Below, in pieces: positions 4,016-6,940 of a DNA stretch of 6,940 nucleotides (the stretch's first letter is position 1; the number at the start of each line of letters is the position of its first letter). A model generated the notes under the pieces. The model was not told the origin of the DNA, did not search any database, and was given only the letters and a program-made list of their open reading frames with translations. The stretch is taken from NCBI GenBank assembly GCA_028703735.1, contig JAQVMI010000009.1, positions 1 through 6,940 on the forward strand, in the 5' to 3' direction. This DNA is from Candidatus Cloacimonadota bacterium (lineage in GTDB: Bacteria > Cloacimonadota > Cloacimonadia > Cloacimonadales > Cloacimonadaceae). The position numbers and the translations under genes were made by a program.

Positions 4016-6940
4016 TTAAGGTTCTCTGATAGCTGTAACTTTGTAGAATTGTTTATCAATAATTTCGGCAGCAGGAATAATCCATCTCATTTCAAAGGTT
4101 GTTGTCCCCAGCAAAGTGGTATCTTCAAGGGCAAAAAGAGGATTAGGACAACTATAAATTTTGAAACCGGTTATAGTGCCTACTGGTGCGCGTCCCCATG
4201 TCAGTTGTAAATCTCCGTTTTCATTATCTATGGAAACCTGCAGATTGATAGGTGGAAGAGGTGCTCCCTCCACTACGGTGAAAGTATCTGTGTAATGCCC
4301 ATAATAAGGCCAGGACGATTCAGAAACTTTAATTTTATATAGTGTATTGCTAAAGACGGTTGGAGCAGTCCACTGGTAACTGTTTTCTCCAGTCTGGCAA
4401 GGAATTGTAGCTATTGATAACCAGACGATGACTGGACCTGTGATTCTGGCATAGTAGAGCTTAACTGTTGTTCCAGATGGATGATTAGGATTGTCATAGT
4501 TCCAAGTGATTGTTTTAAGGGATCCTGATAGGATGCTTTCACCTCCTGTAGGTGAGGAAATTGTGATTGGGCTGGAAAGATTTACCACAACGGGAATGCT
4601 GAAGCTTAGCATATCAGGATCATCTGAGGTACCATTAATCACACCATAGTAAGTACCCTGATTGAATGTGTTGCTTGTTAAGAGAAGATATATCTCCTGG
4701 GCAGAACCACCAACTGCGATGGTGTTCGAGGTGGTTGCGGAATTATTCACCTTTAACCAAGATATGGAATCTGGAATACTAAGCGTGTAATTCAAGGGTA
4801 GATTGCCTGTGTTTGCGATAGTGAAAACCTCTTCCATTTCCAGGTACTGCATGCTGTTTAGTGTAATGGAGGTAACAGATGGCACCAGAGTTGGCTTTAC
4901 ACCCTGACCTGTTACCGATATTGTTTTGCTTGCCCCTTCGGCATTGTGAGTGATGGTTACACTTCCGTTATATGCTTGCATGGCAGTAGGAGCAAAGGTA
5001 AGGGTGAATGATCTGTTGCTACCTGCCGGAACTGTGTAAGCAAGCGTGTTTCTGAGCTGCTCTGCCAAATCTTTGCCAAGAATTACAGCAGCTTGTTTAG
5101 CTGTTGAAACCCCTCTGTTCGCAGCCACAGAAAAGCCCGTAGGTGTGGAAATATCTCCAGAAAGAACACCTGTTCCCGAATTGAATATGGTGAAAACGGC
5201 GGTGGAAGTGGAATTCACCAGCACCGATCCCATATTATAACTAAGCTGGCTTAAGCCTATAAGGGGACGAACAATAGAGAAATTATCGCTATTCACTTCG
5301 TAATAAAATGGCCAAACACTATCTATTATCTTAATTTTACAAAGGGTAGATGAAGCAAATGGAACCGTCCAAGTGTAACTGTTAATGCCAAATACAGTTG
5401 GCACAGTAGCTATATTAGTGAAGGTTGATCCATTAGTAGAATATCGTATCTGAACCGTGGGATTTGTTCCCCAATAGTTCCAGGTTATATTCTGTGCTGT
5501 TCCTGATTGCCACACAGTGGAAATTGCCGGTGCAGTAATTACAACAGAATTAGGGGAGGTTACATTCAAGGTAACAGGAATAGTCTTGAGATTGGTGCTT
5601 GAATTGGTGCTATTCACTAAAATGGCTGATGTATAGCTACCGCCTGCAAGTCCTGTAGTATTAATGTTCACAGTAAGGGTTTGGGCTGCCCCGCCAACTG
5701 CAATACTACCAGTATATGTTTGTGCACCATTTATCGAAAGCCAGCTTGCGGAAGGTAATTGCTTTGTAACTACCACTTTATCAAGGCACACGCCAGCACC
5801 ACGGTAAGCATAGCCCTCGAAGGCAATGTAATAAGTAGAGCTAAGATTGGGCAAAACAAGAGTTTCCTTTTTCCAAGTAGCGATTTCGGCAGGATAAGTT
5901 TCCAGTAATGTCCACGTGCCACTGGAGGTTGTTCTGTAATAAACTTTTAGCCTATCATTGTATGGGGAATATGGAGGACTGGTGCCGTTCACGGTTACTT
6001 GTGTATGATAGAAGGTAAGCGTTGCTCTATCTGTATTTAGCAAATTCATAGATGGAGTGATAAGCTTGGTTTCCACTGCTGAATTATAAAACCACAATCG
6101 AGCATTATATTGCCCATCAAAAGCCACAGATGGATTATTGCTGCCGTTTCCTCCCACATCGAATACCCATTGTGTTGTACCTGTTACATGGGACTGAGTC
6201 CAACCTGCCGGAATAGATGTGGATGCAAAAGTCTCGTCAAGCACACTCTCTGTACTAACCTGCGTGGAGCAATTGTAATTCAACACCTGACTTCCGGGAT
6301 TACTGATACTTAAACTCAGATTGGTGGTAAGATTCTGCCCCAGTGTTTGGCTTATTGTTAATGGCGAACAAGTAATTGTTAAGGGTGCAAGAGTTAGAAC
6401 ACTCATTGCAATATGCTCCATTCCGCTATAATAACCACCCCAGGTCATGGAATGCAAGCCATAATCCCATGTATTGTGGAGATATACGGTATTAGTAGTA
6501 TCGTCATAACCCACACCCAACATCATGTGTCCATCAATATGGATAATAACCGGCACTCCAGAATCTATGTAAGTCTTGTAATTGGCAAAAGTAAATCCTG
6601 TAGTATTACCATTCCAGCCATAGATTCTTTGGTTGTAGTTACTGGTTACAGTGTAACCTCGGGACTCAAAGAACTGCCTTAGTCCACGCGTCATATCTTT
6701 CCGGCGAGGAGTATATGTCTCGCATTCCGAAAAGTCATAATTTGCAGTCCCGTTTATAGGAGCATAGAAACGAGAGATTCCATCTCTATTAGACCACCAG
6801 TCCTGGTTGGTGCCCATAAAGTCTGCTGTACAGTCAGCATAAAAGAAAGTTGGGTCTCCAGTTCCAAACGGATCGTTACCAAGGTCTCCTTCATGCTGAT
6901 AGAACCTATTCACATGACCTGTGCCAGCCAAGCCGTCTAT
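4016..6940 (-). CDS. C39-like peptidase domain with multiple adhesin-type beta-sandwich domains (5' end missing)
   Basis: The frame is open from the right edge, so the N-terminus is outside; 974 residues are visible (numbered from the edge). Residues 1-187 look like the C-terminal half of a C39-like papain-fold peptidase: GVPVIIHIDGHMMLGVGYDD, with candidate catalytic His138, then YLHNTWD, with Asn156 and Asp159 as candidate partners. The catalytic Cys would be upstream. Then follow the first half of a BACON-like Ig domain (187-228), a choice-of-anchor J / cleaved-adhesin-type domain (229-394, DETF...PAGW start, CLDKVVV end), the second BACON half (395-461, WLSI...IAVGG), a Kre9/KNH-like domain (462-557), an ASH/choice-of-anchor D-like domain (560-680), an intact BACON-like domain (683-788), a second KNH-like domain (789-893) and an FN3-like end (895-974). 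No type IX sorting domain is seen at the C-terminus. It is probably extracellular, cleaving or binding proteins or glycans; the target is unknown. Domain names are by eye. Confidence 0.87.
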   Translation of the reverse strand: MDGLAGTGHVNRFYQHEGDLGNDPFGTGDPTFFYADCTADFMGTNQDWWSNRDGISRFYAPINGTANYDFSECETYTPRRKDMTRGLRQFFESRGYTVTSNYNQRIYGWNGNTTGFTFANYKTYIDSGVPVIIHIDGHMMLGVGYDDTTNTVYLHNTWDYGLHSMTWGGYYSGMEHIAMSVLTLAPLTITCSPLTISQTLGQNLTTNLSLSISNPGSQVLNYNCSTQVSTESVLDETFASTSIPAGWTQSHVTGTTQWVFDVGGNGSNNPSVAFDGQYNARLWFYNSAVETKLITPSMNLLNTDRATLTFYHTQVTVNGTSPPYSPYNDRLKVYYRTTSSGTWTLLETYPAEIATWKKETLVLPNLSSTYYIAFEGYAYRGAGVCLDKVVVTKQLPSASWLSINGAQTYTGSIAVGGAAQTLTVNINTTGLAGGSYTSAILVNSTNSSTNLKTIPVTLNVTSPNSVVITAPAISTVWQSGTAQNITWNYWGTNPTVQIRYSTNGSTFTNIATVPTVFGINSYTWTVPFASSTLCKIKIIDSVWPFYYEVNSDNFSIVRPLIGLSQLSYNMGSVLVNSTSTAVFTIFNSGTGVLSGDISTPTGFSVAANRGVSTAKQAAVILGKDLAEQLRNTLAYTVPAGSNRSFTLTFAPTAMQAYNGSVTITHNAEGASKTISVTGQGVKPTLVPSVTSITLNSMQYLEMEEVFTIANTGNLPLNYTLSIPDSISWLKVNNSATTSNTIAVGGSAQEIYLLLTSNTFNQGTYYGVINGTSDDPDMLSFSIPVVVNLSSPITISSPTGGESILSGSLKTITWNYDNPNHPSGTTVKLYYARITGPVIVWLSIATIPCQTGENSYQWTAPTVFSNTLYKIKVSESSWPYYGHYTDTFTVVEGAPLPPINLQVSIDNENGDLQLTWGRAPVGTITGFKIYSCPNPLFALEDTTLLGTTTFEMRWIIPAAEIIDKQFYKVTAIREP
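5759..6256 (-). other. Choice-of-anchor J domain inserted within a BACON-like domain
   Basis: Visible residues 229-394 of the peptidase-type protein form a lectin/MAM-like sandwich. Just before it the chain reads SISNPGSQVLNYNCST and just after it SASWLSING. In the second BACON-like copy of the same protein the equivalent pieces (IANTGNLPLNY and SISWLKVNN) are only a few residues apart. The domain is therefore nested in a loop of the Ig fold, not placed in line. Confidence 0.6.

Noticed and set aside
6929..6931. TTG as the start codon of the peptidase-type gene
   Set aside because: The frame stays open to the window edge and the residues before it (Ile-Asp-Gly) continue the same domain; there is no ribosome-binding site or signal peptide, so the gene begins outside.

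Overview
The window carries three large genes, all on the minus strand, and all look like secreted or envelope proteins of a Gram-negative-type bacterium. The base composition is AT-leaning (roughly 40% G+C by eye). The combination of beta-sandwich modules (choice-of-anchor J, BACON-like, Kre9/KNH-like, ASH-like, FN3), a repeat protein built on WxDxRxGxxDIYAQR, and an OmpA-like protein with thrombospondin type 3 repeats fits the Fibrobacteres-Chlorobi-Bacteroidetes group. A Candidatus Cloacimonadota-type anaerobe is my best guess. This taxonomic call is inference from domain style; there is no marker gene here.

Reading in the direction of transcription (right to left): (1) 6940-4016 is the 3' part of a large multidomain surface protein. 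It has the C-terminal half of a C39-like papain-fold peptidase domain followed by about 790 residues of adhesion-type beta-sandwich domains. Its start, and probably its catalytic Cys, lie outside the window. A good intrinsic terminator follows at 3886-3911. (2) 4015-3325 is a 691-bp AT-rich non-coding stretch. It holds the terminator, two fragments resembling common dispersed intergenic repeats, and small palindromes just upstream of the next gene. (3) 3324-1543 is a complete OmpA-family outer-membrane protein: signal peptide, N-terminal beta-barrel, ten TSP3 calcium-binding repeats in two duplicated blocks of five, and a C-terminal peptidoglycan-binding OmpA domain. (4) 1543-1358 is a marginal 61-codon ORF that overlaps the genes on both sides. 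(5) 1365-1 is the 5' part of a secreted repeat protein with a probable beta-propeller made of ~56-residue blades; it runs off the left edge.

Genes 3 and 5 have nearly identical ribosome-binding sites (AACAAGGAG, 6 nt, ATG) and are 177 bp apart with no convincing terminator, so they may be co-transcribed. I see no enzyme pathway, defence system, mobile element, CRISPR array or RNA gene. The most interesting points are architectural: a choice-of-anchor J domain inserted inside a BACON-like Ig domain, an indel-free 142-residue internal duplication of the calcium-binding stalk, and an 11-bp inverted repeat made of C and G runs inside the propeller gene.
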